Assembly (NCBI GenBank): GCA_036172665.1
Contig: CM069873.1
Span: 49,880,001-49,944,000 of the forward strand
Reading direction: 5' to 3'
Source of the DNA: Prosopocoilus inquinatus
Taxonomy: Eukaryota > Arthropoda > Insecta > Coleoptera > Lucanidae
DNA length: 64,000 nt
Shown here: positions 50,477 through 62,520 of the stretch, one piece after another
Layout: each line of letters begins with the position of its first letter
How positions within the stretch are numbered: position 1 is the first letter of the stretch
The notes under the pieces: model-generated
Database searches by the model: none
What the model was told of the DNA's origin: nothing
What the model saw: the letters and a program-made list of their open reading frames with translations, nothing else
Translations under genes and position numbers: made by a program

Positions 50477-51933
50477 CTAGGGCATGTTTTTGAGGTTACG
50501 TTAGGCTTGCCACAGCGGAAACAATGTTTCTGAGCAGGAAGATTGCAGTCCCGAGCCATGTGTCCATCTCTCCTGCAATTCCAGCACTTTTTATTTGACC
50601 TATTTGGAGAATCAGGGACAGAAGTCGCTTCAACAGGGCTGCAGTCCATAGCCTCGACAGATTGATTGGTCACATAGGCCAGATCAGGTTCTAGTAAGGA
50701 GCCTTTGCGAGTTGGAGGTGCATATGACTCAACAGCTGACTTACGAGATTCTAGTCGTCGACCCAACTGTAATAATTGCTCAATTGAAACAATATCCACT
50801 AATCCAATTTGATTCAGATAGAAAGGGGCTAAATTTTTCAACAGAATCTTAATTTTGACAGACTCTGGGACCTGGGTATTCAGTCTATTAAAAAGATTTG
50901 TCATAACTGACAAGTAAATGCCAATGGATTCGTCTGGACCTTGAGTTCTACGTTTAATTTCCTCGAAAAGTCGGTCATCGAAATCAGGAAATTGAAATTC
51001 CTCACGAAGGAGACGCACTAGATCGGACCACGTTTGACAGAGATGTTTATTTGCTCGATACCAAATAAGCGCTTTACCTCGGAATAAATCAGAAGCTGAA
51101 ATCAACAAGGATGCCTCAGAGACATTTCGCGAAACACAAAGTTCACTAACTCTTTCCAAGAAAGCATTTAATGACATCACTTTATTGTCTCCTGCGTAGG
51201 TAATATTCCACTTAGATACGGGTATCGACTTAACCTCGGTTGCTCTAACAGGGGAACTTCCGTACGTGAATTGTTGAGGAGGAGTCACATTTGTTGCCGA
51301 AGGGGTCAAGAAAAGTGTATGTGACTGATCAAAGTCAGTCCTAGCAATCGGCGACAACGACTTAACTTTTGGTGGCAGCGCGATTTTATCTGGCGCAACG
51401 GTTTCAACACGACTGCTAGATGCAACAAAATCATCCGCCATAGCGCTTAAATTTATCAAAGGGGTTTTTGGAACATCCGCCGATACAGCTTGATCCGCAT
51501 TAAGCTTTAACCACTTTAATTCATATTCCGCCATGAGTTCTTGAAGTTCAGTAACAAAATTATCACGTATATCGATTTCGTCCCTAGAAGTAGCTTGACA
51601 GCGATGCGCGCGTCCAAAAGCATGCGTAATTTTTGCCGCAATTTTCTCTCGAAAGTAATTTGAGGTACTCGGTTTTAAATCGTCTATGAGCGCACGAATC
51701 TCTATTAATTTTGCCTGCAAAGCTAACAAATCCTCCTGAGAAGAAAACATATACTCAACTGCAGTACCACACGCCTCGTTTTCCTCTTGCAATAATTTTC
51801 TAAGTGTCTCAATTTTTTTGGGAACGGTTCCACCATCATCGATACCACGGACTTTTAATTCATATGTAAGCTCTTGTGAAGTTAAACGATCAGGTCGCAA
51901 TTTAAAATCCATTATTACAAAAATATGAGACAA
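50446..51933 (-). CDS. gag: Gypsy C Gag
   Basis: 495 residues, start at 51933 (MSHIFVIMDFKLRPDRL) or the next Met at 51912 (MDFKLRPDR), which better fits a Gag start. The central capsid-like part has LNAFLERVSELCVSRNVSEA, FRGKALIWYRANK, LREEFQFPDFDDRLFEEIKR and QGPDESIGIYLSVM, the Gypsy retrotransposon Gag domain. The C-terminus has a zinc knuckle CWNCRRDGHMARDC and a second cysteine cluster CFRCGKPNVTSKTCPRC. Stops at 50446 inside the pol frame. Intact. Confidence 0.92.
   Translation of the reverse strand: MSHIFVIMDFKLRPDRLTSQELTYELKVRGIDDGGTVPKKIETLRKLLQEENEACGTAVEYMFSSQEDLLALQAKLIEIRALIDDLKPSTSNYFREKIAAKITHAFGRAHRCQATSRDEIDIRDNFVTELQELMAEYELKWLKLNADQAVSADVPKTPLINLSAMADDFVASSSRVETVAPDKIALPPKVKSLSPIARTDFDQSHTLFLTPSATNVTPPQQFTYGSSPVRATEVKSIPVSKWNITYAGDNKVMSLNAFLERVSELCVSRNVSEASLLISASDLFRGKALIWYRANKHLCQTWSDLVRLLREEFQFPDFDDRLFEEIKRRTQGPDESIGIYLSVMTNLFNRLNTQVPESVKIKILLKNLAPFYLNQIGLVDIVSIEQLLQLGRRLESRKSAVESYAPPTRKGSLLEPDLAYVTNQSVEAMDCSPVEATSVPDSPNRSNKKCWNCRRDGHMARDCNLPAQKHCFRCGKPNVTSKTCPRCSKNLQTAH
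50464..50470 (-). promoter_or_regulatory. -1 ribosomal frameshift site AAAAAAC
   Basis: On the minus strand A-AAA-AAC sits in the gag frame exactly as X-XXY-YYZ (…TCA AAA AAC TTG). A -1 slip there continues LANRALGGRL, which is the pol frame. It lies in the overlap between the gag stop (50446) and the pol opening (50476). The heptamer type is one of the best slippery sites known in retroelements. A downstream stem was not modelled. Confidence 0.75.
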
Positions 51934-52212
51934 TAAAGTTATAATCGCAATACACCGTTGCTCTGTGTGTCTATGTCAGGAAGGAAATTTAGGAAAATAA
52001 TTGGAAACATTAACTTAGTCTTGAAATTTGTGTCGGAGCACCTGGGGAATGGTAAGAAGTTGATAAACCACGGCGATGATGTGCCAAAGCGTGCTCGTCC
52101 ACTTGGGGAAACAAAATAAATTTGAAAAAAAAAAAAAAAAAAATACTTGGACGTACGAGGTAAATGTGTCTAAGGACCTGGGGAACACGAGAAAACTTCA
52201 AAAGGAAGGAAG

Positions 52213-52230
52213 CCCCACGTAGAGGTGCCA
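52213..52230 (-). promoter_or_regulatory. Putative primer binding site of Gypsy C
   Basis: On the minus strand, six bases after the LTR end: TGGCACCTCTACGTGGGG. It begins with the required TGG, but I cannot name the matching tRNA. Confidence 0.5.
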
Positions 52231-52236
52231 AAAATT

Positions 52237-53703
52237 TGCTACCTATCCACGGCTTTTTGGTGGTAGTCTAACTAAAGTTGGAGGTTCGGGACAGAATACT
52301 ACACTTACCGTGCGAAAGGCGCAGCTGAACGGTGGTAACACCTGGGTGCCCACGGCTGACTCAATGGAGAAGGGTCGAGGTTCTCCAACAGTAAAGGGGG
52401 TCGTCTCAGAATTTATAAGGCGCCAGGAAACGGAGAGATTACCTAGGTGTGTTATGACGAAGCAGTCGTTTCCACCAACTTCGCCTCAGCTGAGTGCGAC
52501 GATAATAATGCAGCAAGGGGATAGAGTGTAAAAGTCAAGGGGTACGGTAATTTGACACCCACACACAGCCTGTTAAATATCACCATCAAAAGTTGAACCA
52601 AACTTTATTGTCTCTTAAATGGACCCACAATAAATATAAATAAAAGGTCGTAACCAACTAAATGTCTTGACAAAATAAAACTCGCAAAAACTGCAAGTGG
52701 GAACAGATCTGCTCTTACACTGTAAGTTAATGGGTTATTAAAACTTGTCAACAAAGCAATGAATTGTCCACTGAACTAACGCAAAAAAAAAAAAATGTGA
52801 GGCGGAGGTAAACTTGAGCTCTACTGGTAGGTTATGAAATATACAAAATAGGACCTGAATTTTCTTCCAAGTGCGTTTGGTCCTTTTCCAAGGCGTCGTC
52901 TTCAAGGCTTGAGCTGCCCGTCAGCGCAGGAGTAAGAAAATCTGCCGCTTTGCCTGGTGTTGGTCAGGGGTTGTCCCCAAAACTACTTTCCGCGTTGCAC
53001 GCCGAAATGTGACGTCACTCGACCGAGACGCGACGACGTTCTCGAGTCGGGGTTTCACGCGCCAGGTAGGGACTTCCCGAGGTATTCACCGATGAGGTGG
53101 TGATTCCAAAATTACACCAACAGCAATTAGCACAAGGAGAAACCAAAGGGGTAAAGAAAAAAAAAACCTAACGGAAAAGAAAATAATGCGCATTAGCTTC
53201 GTAATGGCGGATCAAAAAAAAAAGGGATGCGACCTACCTAGTAATTTACAGGTTTAGACAAAAGTATTCACACGATACTTTTCAAGAACTGCGGGGAAGA
53301 TTCCGGCATTCGCCGTCGGCACAGTGGATTTGCCCTCAAAACCACCAACCAAAACTCACATAACACAAAAGCACAGAGTGCACAAGAAAACGTCTGCTTG
53401 CCCCGCAATCCGTTTCAAAAGTGAACAAAGAAACATGGTCGTCACCAACCCTTCCGCCTTGTCCGAAGTCTGCACCAATAGGAAGCGTGCATTTCAACCT
53501 ACGTCACTTCCGCATAAAATTTTGGAATATTCTATTGCCAACGAACTAGATTTATATGCACACTGCAAGCTTACGACATCTAGCGACTAAATGCCTAACC
53601 CAAAAAGGCAGAGTAAGCGACTAGGTTCGCCACCCAACTTCAAATTTGATTAAATGTAAAAATTTTAACATAGAAAACACTAACGAAAAATCTAACTGTA
53701 ACA
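52237..53703 (-). repeat. 5' LTR of Gypsy element C
   Basis: 1467 bp, TGTTACAGTTAG to GGATAGGTAGCA on the minus strand. Differences from the other LTR include A/G at the CACAGA(A/G)TGCAC site, C/T in AATT(C/T)TGGAAT and C/A in GACGTC(C/A)CTCG. Confidence 0.92.
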
Positions 53704-55337
53704 AATTAGCCATTTATTTTAGGGTCATGTCGTTTTGCACTAGCCACTGTTTCAGTTTCGTTTTTAGTTCACCTATGCTGTCAATGTTTTTTATAGATTG
53801 GGGAATGGAGTTTAAAACATAAAATATGCGGCAGCACCACATCGTCTGTTCTGAGGCCGTACTTATTTGATGATCTGGGCCAGATAACATACCCAAGATC
53901 CATCAGACGGGTTCCATGATCGTGAGCCATCACTTCGAGGGTACGCAGTTTGTAAAAATTATTCACGATAATTTTGAAAAAGTGTAAGTTTTTTACGGTT
54001 AATAAATCTAGTTCCAAATACAAATTGGTAACACTATCTGAATTTGAGTTTTTATATGGTTTTTATGCTTGATAATTTTCACAATTCTGTTTGCAATTTT
54101 TTGCAGAGTGTCGATGTGTGATGGTGATGCCCGACCCCATACGGTGATGCCATACAGTATGATGGGTTCAACCAAGGAATGGTACACCAACTTCAAGGTA
54201 CGTTCTGGGAGCAGACTTTTTAGATAGAACAGGCGTCCTGCCAAACGTCTTAATCTGGAACTGAGGTCATGAATGTGACTACTACACAGAAAATTTTCAT
54301 CTAAGCTAAGGCCCAGGTATTTTATTGTGGTCACATTTTCCAGGTGGGTGTTGGAATTACAAGTTGCGTCTGCTCGTGCGTTTTTACTGTCGTGTAGGCA
54401 GTCATTGTTGTGGAATGTAATGTTAAATGGAAGATCGGAAGGGCCTTTTAAGTGAGGAGATCTTATAAGCATGGAGTTTGTCTTGCTTGCATTAATTACT
54501 AGACCTTTGTCGTGGGCCCACAGTTGGAAGGTACGAAATTCTTTATTCAAATTTTCCACCACAGTGGCCATGTTTTTGTGAGCCGAGAAAATAAGAGTGT
54601 CATCAGCGTAAGATAAGTACTCGCACTTGTTGAAGCACGTGCCAGATCATTTACAGGTACATGATTGGTCCCAGAATACTGCCCTGAGGTACACCCCGAG
54701 AAGAGGCGATTTCAGCACTATTCGATGAACCAATTTTGACACTATATTTTCTGTTGTGGAGATAGTTTTTGAACCAATCAAGAGCTACACCTCTCACTCC
54801 TATGTTGAGTAGTGCTTCTTCCAGCTTATCATGATGGATGATATCGAAGGCCTTGGAAAAGTCGACAAAAATGCAGGCTACGTGTATCTGGCGATGTAGA
54901 CAGTCATTATATCTGTTGGAGAGCCGCTCTAACAACATAGTTGTGCTTTTATTTTTTTGGTAAGCATATTGATTATTATCGATTAAGTTGTTGTTATTCA
55001 GGTACGAAGTAAGTATGTTGGATACATATCTTTCCAGGACCTTGTCAATAGCCGAGAGGATGGAAATCGGTCTGTAGTTGAGGTAAGAAGCTTTTGATTT
55101 ACCTTTGTAATTAGGTTTTATGGAAACCTTTTTCAGTCCATTAGGAACTGTTTCAGTAGCTATAGATAAGTTCACGAGTTTCCATAGTGGATAACAGAAG
55201 ATATCTGGCCATTTTTTTAAGTGTGAGGGTCTGATGCTATCCACTCCTGGTCCTTTATTCTTATCAGTATAGATCAGAATTTCGTGGATATCTTGTAAGG
55301 ACGCAAGAGGTAAGTACATTGAGTTTTCTGGAGTACG
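53704..55337 (-). pseudogene. LINE reverse transcriptase, 3' half
   Basis: Reading from 55337: PLASLQDIHEILIYTDKNKG, GPGVDSIRPSHLKKWPDI, YRPISILSAIDKVLERYV, VDFSKAFDIIHHDKL, RGVPQGSILGPIMYL, then a short break near 54650-54572 that contains the YADD region (YLSYADDTLI on the other frame), and KYLGLSLDENFLCSSHIHDL, YHSLVEPIILYGITVWG. The order is that of a non-LTR RT. The Gypsy element C target site cuts the 3' end at 53704. The N-terminal part lies beyond the hAT insertion at 58589-59315. Confidence 0.88.
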
Positions 55338-58300
55338 AATTACTTCAGGACCGTGTGGTAAATCTTCTCAGTATGATGCAAGTCTTCGAAATGCCGCCCT
55401 TTATGTTTTTTTTTAATAATCTTCCATTGCATTTTAAAGAAAAAACTGCACAAAATTTACGAATATTATTTTTATTTAGGAAAATAAACAAATATAATAG
55501 TTACAATTACCTACTACAATTTTACCCTTCTAACTTTAATTTTAGCAAATTCGTCAATTAGGAATGTGAAGTCTAGAGTGGCAGCCAGTGTAGATTCAAT
55601 AGAAATTAATGACAGATTTCTAAGTTTTGTTTGGCTTATTGAACTTCTTAAGTAATGTTTTATTAATTTTAATTTCGAAAAACTTCTTTCTCCACTAGCT
55701 ACAGAGACAGGAAGTGTTAATAAAATTCTCAGAGCTACAGCAGTATTCGGATACAAAGTAATTAAGTTATTTTGGGACAAATAATTTAAAACATCGAAAG
55801 GGTTCATAGAATACGGTAGCATGCGAGACACATCACGTAATTCTTCTTGAAGATCACTTGCATTTATGTCTGATTCATTTTCGACCGAAAGTATTGACTG
55901 GAGACCGTTACAATAATTTTCTAACGTTTTATCATCTGTACCTTTGAGTTTGAAAATGTCATATAAAAACTGAAAATTTTTGCTGTGTTTCTATAAGTGT
56001 GAATCGTTCATTCAGAGAATTAAGAGTAATGTCAAGCATGTAATAGAAAAAGTTTATTTTAAATTTATTTTCCTCTGTTAAGGGTTCATCAATAGCTTCA
56101 TAGTCAAACTGACGGTTGTTTCTTCTGGCTCTAACTTCAGTTTCGGCAGGAAATTCTGTAGTGCATTTAAGATTCTGTGCAATCTCATTAGCAGCAATTT
56201 TCATTTGTTCATAACCAGATTGTCTATAACTTTTCACCTTTTGTATGGTGTCTGATAACATTCTTACGCAATCTGACAAATTTATAGTTACAGATTGCAA
56301 TAGTTTCGAGACTGAATTTATTTCAAATAAAATATCGTACCAAAGAATTACACCGCATAGAAACTTGTAATTTTTAATATTTCTTGCTAACCCTTTTGCT
56401 TTAACTGTAATTTCTGCATCTATGTTGACGTTTTCTATCATATGAAATAATGCATCATAGATTTCGCAAAGTTGAAATCGTAAAGGTCTTAACGCGTCTA
56501 CTCTACTTGACCACCTAGTAGCACTCAATGGTTTTAGAGTTAATTGTGAAACATAATTTTTTTAACACTTCCTAACGCTTTGTAGAACCAGAAAAAAAAG
56601 TGTAAAGTTCTTGTACAACAGAAAAAAAAGTTATTGTTTCTGTAGAAGATGCTGCATCATTCACAACTAGGTTTAAAGAATGGCATGCGCAGGGCACATA
56701 AAACGCCCTTGGATATTTTTCAAGTATTCTATTTTGTACACCTTTTCTTATTCCTTTCATATTAGCTCCGTTGTCGTAGCCTTGTCCTCTAAGCCACTTT
56801 AAGTCAAAACCTAACTTACCCAAATGTGTTAGAATAAGTTCTGTCAAACCCTTTCCGGTTGAGTCACTAGCTTCAAAAAAGCCAATAAAGAATTCTTCAA
56901 TTTCATATTTATCTTGAGTGGAATTAAAAGCGACAACTCTTATTGTTAATGATAGCTGTTCAATATGACTTACGTCTGGGGTACAATCTGCGATTATCGA
57001 AAAATATTTAGCGATTTTTGTTACATCGACAATTTTGTTTAAAATTGTATTTCCCATCAAATTTATCAATTCATCTTGTATATTATTACTTAGATGAGTC
57101 ACAGATCATTTATCAGACTCGCGTTGAACTCTCCTGATATGTTCTTCCATAATTGGATCAAATTCGGAAAACAATTCTACCAATTTTAGGAAGTTTCCGT
57201 TATTAGCCTGAAACAAATGTTCAGTTGTTCCACGAAAAGCTAAACATTGTGAGGCCAATAGTCTAATTATTGAAATAATTCTTTTTAGAACTCCTCTCCA
57301 ATGCTGAATTTCCATATCCATAATTCGTTGATATTCAGCGTCAGTTTTTTTCTGCTTGAATCGAATGTCCAATTCTTTCCATGCTCTAAAAGCATTTCTA
57401 TGATTTACAGACTTTTCGTGCATTGTGAGAGCTCTTATAAGATTTCCCCAGTCAGAATAGCCTTTTTTGGGCCAGTCGCTAATACTAGACGAATTATTAT
57501 CAAATAATATATAACAAAAGCAAAAAACGGCATCATTTGTAACAGAGTAAATCAACCAACTTCTCTCAACGACTTCACCATTGCTCAACACTTTTAAATA
57601 ATGCGAGGGCGAAAATCTGCGCCTTCCTTTATTAATAGGAAACTCGAATTCTTTAATTTGATGTGGACCCCTCTCAACCAATATTTGACGAGTTTCGGAT
57701 GACATGCAGAAAGGATTCCATAATGCAGGATCAGAAGGAATCAGCTGGCTGTCACTGCCACTGCTACCCGGCTCTTGATGAATTTCTGATGGTGTTATTT
57801 CTTGGTTTCTTTCCACAACTTCTGGAATTGATTGGAGCGGCACTGAGTTTTTATTTTCCAAATCCAGAGTGGTTACTGTTGATGTGGATACGGACGGTTT
57901 CTCTAAACAGGACTGTTGTACCAAGAATTCCTTCATAACATAGCTTAACTGTTTTTCTTGTTCCTCTTTCTTTAAACGCTTCTTTTTGTATTGACTTCCA
58001 GACATTTTTTTCCTTTTATGTTCCATACTCTAATAAAAATATTAAATAATCATACATTGGCAAACATTTTAAACGTGTGATGCACTCAGTTCATGCAAAT
58101 CCTACCTTTTTAATTCGAAGCCGCAGAGCCACAACACAATCACTTTCAATGATAATAAGTAACTTCCTACTTCTGGAGACAAACCAACATTAAAGTCAAA
58201 TATTGTGAATAATTTTAAGAACTATCAACACGTAACACATGCAAATGTCTTTTGTGATAATTGCCGCCTCAGCTTTTATGAACGGCCGCGCGGTATACTA

Positions 58301-58588
58301 CAAACAAAAATAATGGCTTAGCGCATTTTTCGACCAGCGCTCGCCAACGATGCACTTTTCCAGAATCCGATATCAAAGGGTACCGAAAGTTTAGGCAGAG
58401 GAACGTGTTAAATCATAAATCGTATACATCAATATCAGAATAACATATAGAAAAGCGATGCTTAAAGATTTTTAATTACTGAAAATTTAAAATTCTATTT
58501 TGATATCCCTGCTTATGCCGCCCCCTTATGATGCCGCCTGATGAGGCCGCCTCTCTGTATCATAGCACGGCACGGCCCTGAATTACTT
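55338..58588 (-). mobile_element. hAT transposon, complete, with 8-bp target duplication
   Basis: AATTACTT lies at 55338-55345 and 58581-58588. Ends are CAGGACCGTG (55346) and the complement of CAGGGCCGTG (ending 58580), the CAGGG(C/T)C ends of hAT elements. 3235 bp. The LINE frame is restored when the element and one duplication are removed, so it inserted into the LINE. Confidence 0.93.
55514..58026 (-). pseudogene. hAT transposase (ZMYM/TTF-finger type), few lesions
   Basis: From 58026: basic start MEHKRKKMSGSQYKKKRLKK, then a TTF-type zinc finger (WLIYSVTNDAVFCFCYILFD ... GYSDWGNLIRALTMHEKSVNH). A TGA at 57106-57108 is followed in the same frame by MTHLSNNIQDELINLMG, SIIADCTPDVSHIEQLSLTI (first Asp), GQGYDNGANMKGIRKGVQN (second Asp), PCACHSLNLVVNDAA. 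A TAG and shift lie near 56565-56535, then ATRWSSRVDALRPLRF, another shift near 55985, and the dimerisation domain YPNTAVALRILLTLPVSVAS, GERSFSKLKLIKHYLRSS. Full-length order, four lesions. Confidence 0.88.
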
Positions 58589-59315
58589 GCCGATTTACGT
58601 GTAGGTCCTTATGGTCGAATAAAGTCAATTGACAATTGTGACCGATAGATTCTATCTGCTCCTTGAATGAAGTGGCGAAATGATCAGCAATGTTCTGTTC
58701 GGACTCATGAAAATGTTTGATTATTTGATCATCAGAAGATGATTTGGGAGGTCTGCCAAGAGCTTCATTAATATTCATCCATGTTCTTTTCATGTCATAT
58801 TTGTTCGTTTCAAACTGCTTTCGGAAGTATTTGCTTTTTGCCAACCGTAAGTCAGCACTAATTTTATTACGTAGTCTTTTATACTGATCTCGTAAATATT
58901 CTCTCCTTTCAGGTGTGTCCGAGAACTTCAGGCTTCTTTGAAATAATCTATCCCGTTCCTTCATCTCCAGGATTATATCTGGAGTAATCCACGGTTTAAT
59001 TGGAGAATTTCTTCTCTTGGACCTGGTCACAACAATCGAAGCCTCATGGTACGCGTTGGTATAAGCAGAATTTATGTAGTTGTATAGGTCATTTACGTCA
59101 TGGAATTGATCAACTAGATTCTCATGTAGTTTTTCTTTTAAAATCTGTTCAAATTTGTTTTTATTCAGTTTAGTACGAGCATTATTCAACGTTATTAAAG
59201 CCTTTTGTCTTGAGATATTATTAATTGACCCTCAAATCATGTAGTGATCCGATATTTTGGTTTTAATTATTGCAGAATCAACAGTATTGTCACACTCTCT
59301 GTGCGCTCTTAATAA
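58589..59315 (-). pseudogene. LINE, 5' half (endonuclease end and linker)
   Basis: From 59315: SAIIKTKISDHYMI, the SDH end of an AP endonuclease, with a stop after it; then 59189-58590 the linker with KPWITPDIILEMKERDRLFQ, KYFRKQFETNKYDMKRTWMN and INEALGRPPK. It continues across the hAT site into the RT half at 55337. The 5' end is cut near 59315 where LTR-like sequence starts. Confidence 0.85.
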
Positions 59316-60433
59316 AGGTAGCCGTTGTGGTAACGTAGCTCTAGGTAGAAGGTGCCGCTCAGGTATGGGCTGAAGGCACTAGGGGGGTTGTTTACCCAAT
59401 AGAGAAATGGAATTCTTACCTCGTCCCGGTCTTGTCTCGAAACAGGAAGGTCCTCTTCAGACAAAAACTCTCCACAACACTTTTAGGCTTTATTGAGCAC
59501 CGTTATAGAGCCACCTTGCCGAGCCCACCTTCCTTGCACGGTGCCACCTCGACTCTGTCCCCGCAATTTCCAAATTATCCGTAGCTCAGCAAAGTGACTC
59601 GTTACCAATTATATACAGCTGTCCCGAAAGAGTCTTCGTGACATTTCCCCCCCGCCGAGGAATATGCCCTCCGAGCATATTATCTTACAAGGTTATCGTC
59701 ACGAAGCTTATTCGACACAGCAGTATGCATACATGTTCTACAGCCAAAAAAAAAATCCTACAGCTTTAACCTATCATGGAATTTTATATAACATTTTGTT
59801 TATATTTTTGCTTGATCTCTTCTCTCTTGATGTTCGTTGTTAATAAGATCCGCTATGAGGCCAATTATCCATTTCCTTTATTCCTTCGGTGGTGCAAAAA
59901 ACAACATTTATTATCCTCCATATATCTTTCGTGGTCTGATGAGACGGCTCTAGATCACTTTGATGAAACGATAATATTTTGGTGGAACCTTGGTTTACGT
60001 TCCACAGTTGAAGTTGCAGATTTGATTGAAGGAAAAGATTCACTGGCGATTGGCTTCTCCGAACTCCAGAAACGTTGAAGATCAATGATGTATCCATATG
60101 TTCCATGTAAGGAAAAGCAGTATCAGTTTGGCTTTTTTACAATGAGTTAAATTTAAAGTTATATTTTGGTGCTCAATTCAGTACAAACTATATTAAAATT
60201 AGCTTAGACGAGAATATAATAATCTCAACGTAACAGGTTGGCCAGTCCCATTAAGTACATATTTACGTTCTCGTTTTCGCTTTACAATATAAGCATCTAA
60301 ATTTTAAATCGGATACCTAGGTAATTAGAGGAAATTTATATTTATTTTTATTTTTTGAAGCTAGCATACTCTACTATTTTTGATTGTTCACCCAAAGATA
60401 ACCACTAATCAGAATGATCTAGATGTTTGCTGA
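59316..60433. other. No gene; possible LTR or other non-coding element at 59316-59760
   Basis: 59316-59760 is GC-richer, with CCCCCCCGCCGAGG, ACTTTTAGGCTTTATTGAGC and other features of an LTR/leader, but no second copy exists in the window. 59760-60433 is AT-rich. The plus frame 59776-60078 is unassigned. Confidence 0.35.
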
Positions 60434-62520
60434 TCAGTTCAAACAATCTAGATTTTCACGAGAAGTAGCTTCCTTTAGGTTTACTGTACATTTTCTACCA
60501 TCGGGTAAGATGAATATTCCCTCCTCATATTCTCTAAGGCCAATAGTTTCTCTTTTAGGTACTCTATTTTTTCTGTTACATTTGAAGTATTTTAACTTTT
60601 TTCCCGCATATATCCCGATTCCTGTGGGAAATACAATTACTAAACAATAAAGTGTTACCGATTCTCCTGTTTCTTTTTGTTTGGCATGAGTTTCTACTTG
60701 CAATTGTTTAATGTCATTAAGAACCGACTTTAATTTTTTACTTTTATCTACGAGAGTTTTCTTATCATTCATTATTTCTTCTAAAGCTGTTAAATCTAGT
60801 TGTTTTAAATCATCTGTCAAAGGTGAAATTAAACTAGTATTTGCATTAAAATTTTCTTTAATATCCCATGATGTGCTGAACTGGTATTTCATTTCAAATT
60901 GTTTTCTTTTAACTACATTTAATATTATATTCTCAGAAAATGCCTTACATTGTTTGGCTAACCAAAGTTTACCTGTACCATTTAACTTTATGTGTTTTAA
61001 AATATTTGTACCATTTTCAAAAGTACATGATAAGGTTAGAATTTCTGAAATTGGTGCTACAAAAATCCATGATTTCGTTGTTTCTGATTCAATGAACTCT
61101 GTTTGATTAATGCTTATTACATGTCTCTCACATACATTTGGAATTATTGCTGTAGGGGTTAGTAAGCGAACTTCACAAGAAGTCTTAGATGTTGTTACTA
61201 ATAATTTTTCTTTAAGCGAAATATAAATATCGTTTTCCACTAAAATGGTTTTTGTTTTTTCTTCTGTACTCATATGAAAAATTTTTGAATGTAATCATTT
61301 ACTGCTAAGTAAGCAAAATTCAAATTTATTACTACAAAAACACTTTTGTGTAGCCTAATTGGAATCAGTGTCATTTTGTATAGCGTGAATGAATTAATAT
61401 GTTTGATTAATGCTTATTACATGTCTCTCACATACATTTGGAATTATTGCTGTAGGGGTTAGTAAGCGAACTTCACAAGAAGTCTTAGATGTTGTTACTA
61501 ATAATTTTTCTTTAAGCGAAATATAAATATCGTTTTCCACTAAAATGGTTTTTGTTTTTTCTTCTGTACTCATATGAAAAATTTTTGAATGTAATCATTT
61601 ACTGCTAAGTAAGCAAAATTCAAATTTATTACTACAAAAACACTTTTGTGTAGCCTAATTGGAATCAGTGTCATTTTGTATAGCGTGAATGAATTAATAT
61701 GTACTAAAGGGAATTTAATAACTCCACATAATTTAGAATTTTTGAAAAAAATGTCCAAACAACTAACTTTTAGTAATGGTTCTACTGAGCTTGTGTTATA
61801 GATGTCAGTTGGAAATTTAAGTCCTGAAGGTATGAGACCAGAGATAGATTTCAATTTTTCTAGAATCGTTGACGGAGTGATAAATAATGGATGAAAAATT
61901 CCCTGCTTCGCAGCTACAATTGTATTGATCAAATTTATTATTTCCAGTTGATATTGATCAATTATAACAGATAATATTACCATGTGATCTTTAAGTCTTC
62001 TGTCTTATTATAAGAAATCGACCTCTTTTCTAGTACTATTCAAAATTTGTTTAATTGATTCAAAATTTCCAAAAATTAGCTTTTCATTATGATCAATTTG
62101 TTCAATGAATCTAAAGTTGACATTACTACTAATGTTTGCTTTTTAAGGATATTAGTTAACTTATTTTGATCTGCCTGAACTTCTTGTATTGCCTGTTAAA
62201 ATTTTTCTGCGTCTTCATTTGTTAATGTACCGAAAAGTGTTTTTGATATTTTCCCTATAGCATCAAAATAACCTCTTTTTACAATGTTATGTCCTATTAG
62301 ATTAGGAATTAGTTGTTTTTCCCATTGTATGCGGTTAATTGTTGAAGTAATTAAGTTAATGTAATTTCCACAAAGCTCGCTCTTTTGTTTTACCTATACC
62401 CTATTACCCATTTTTTTCATAGAATATACCAGTAGATCTTTCCATCGAGTGCAGTTCAAATCCCTTTTCCAGTTCAGCGTTCGTCGGGATTCCTCTTCCG
62501 TATACTAAGACTACCGTGAT
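60434..62520 (-). pseudogene. Errantivirus F-like env fragment, multiple lesions
   Basis: On the minus strand near 62300: a KRG cleavage-like site followed by a Gly/Ile-rich segment and KTLFGTLTNEDAEKF, the region after the fusion-peptide cleavage in F-like envelopes. Then FHPLFITPS (61983-61570), and a long C-terminal frame (61273-60434) with a putative membrane helix (SVTLYCLVIVFPTGIGIY, about 60660-60605) and a basic cytoplasmic tail. Stops and shifts interrupt it, and a 300-bp tandem duplication (61101-61700) disrupts the middle. No pol or LTR is attached, so it is an isolated env piece. Related in layout to 34767-35578. Confidence 0.7.
61101..61700. repeat. Exact tandem duplication, 2 x 300 bp
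   Basis: 61101-61400 and 61401-61700 are identical at every base I compared. The unit starts GTTTGATTAATGC and ends GAATTAATAT. It lies in the env fragment. Identity over 300 bp means a very recent event or an assembly artefact. Confidence 0.95.

Larger units (their letters stand above)
45239..53707 (-). mobile_element. Gypsy element C with 1.47 kb LTRs and 4-bp target duplication
   Basis: AATT lies at 45239-45242 and 53704-53707. LTRs 45243-46707 and 52237-53703 differ at roughly eight positions plus poly-A length, over 99 percent identical by eye. The minus-strand order is 5' LTR, primer site, gag, pol, 3' LTR. Gag and pol overlap in a -1 frame with a slippery heptamer. One lesion in pol (48731). 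A young copy inserted in the 3' part of a LINE. Confidence 0.93.

Noticed and set aside
60434..61273. Possible domesticated envelope gene
   Set aside because: The 279-codon frame is open, but the preceding region has stops and the tandem duplication disrupts it, so no complete product can be made.
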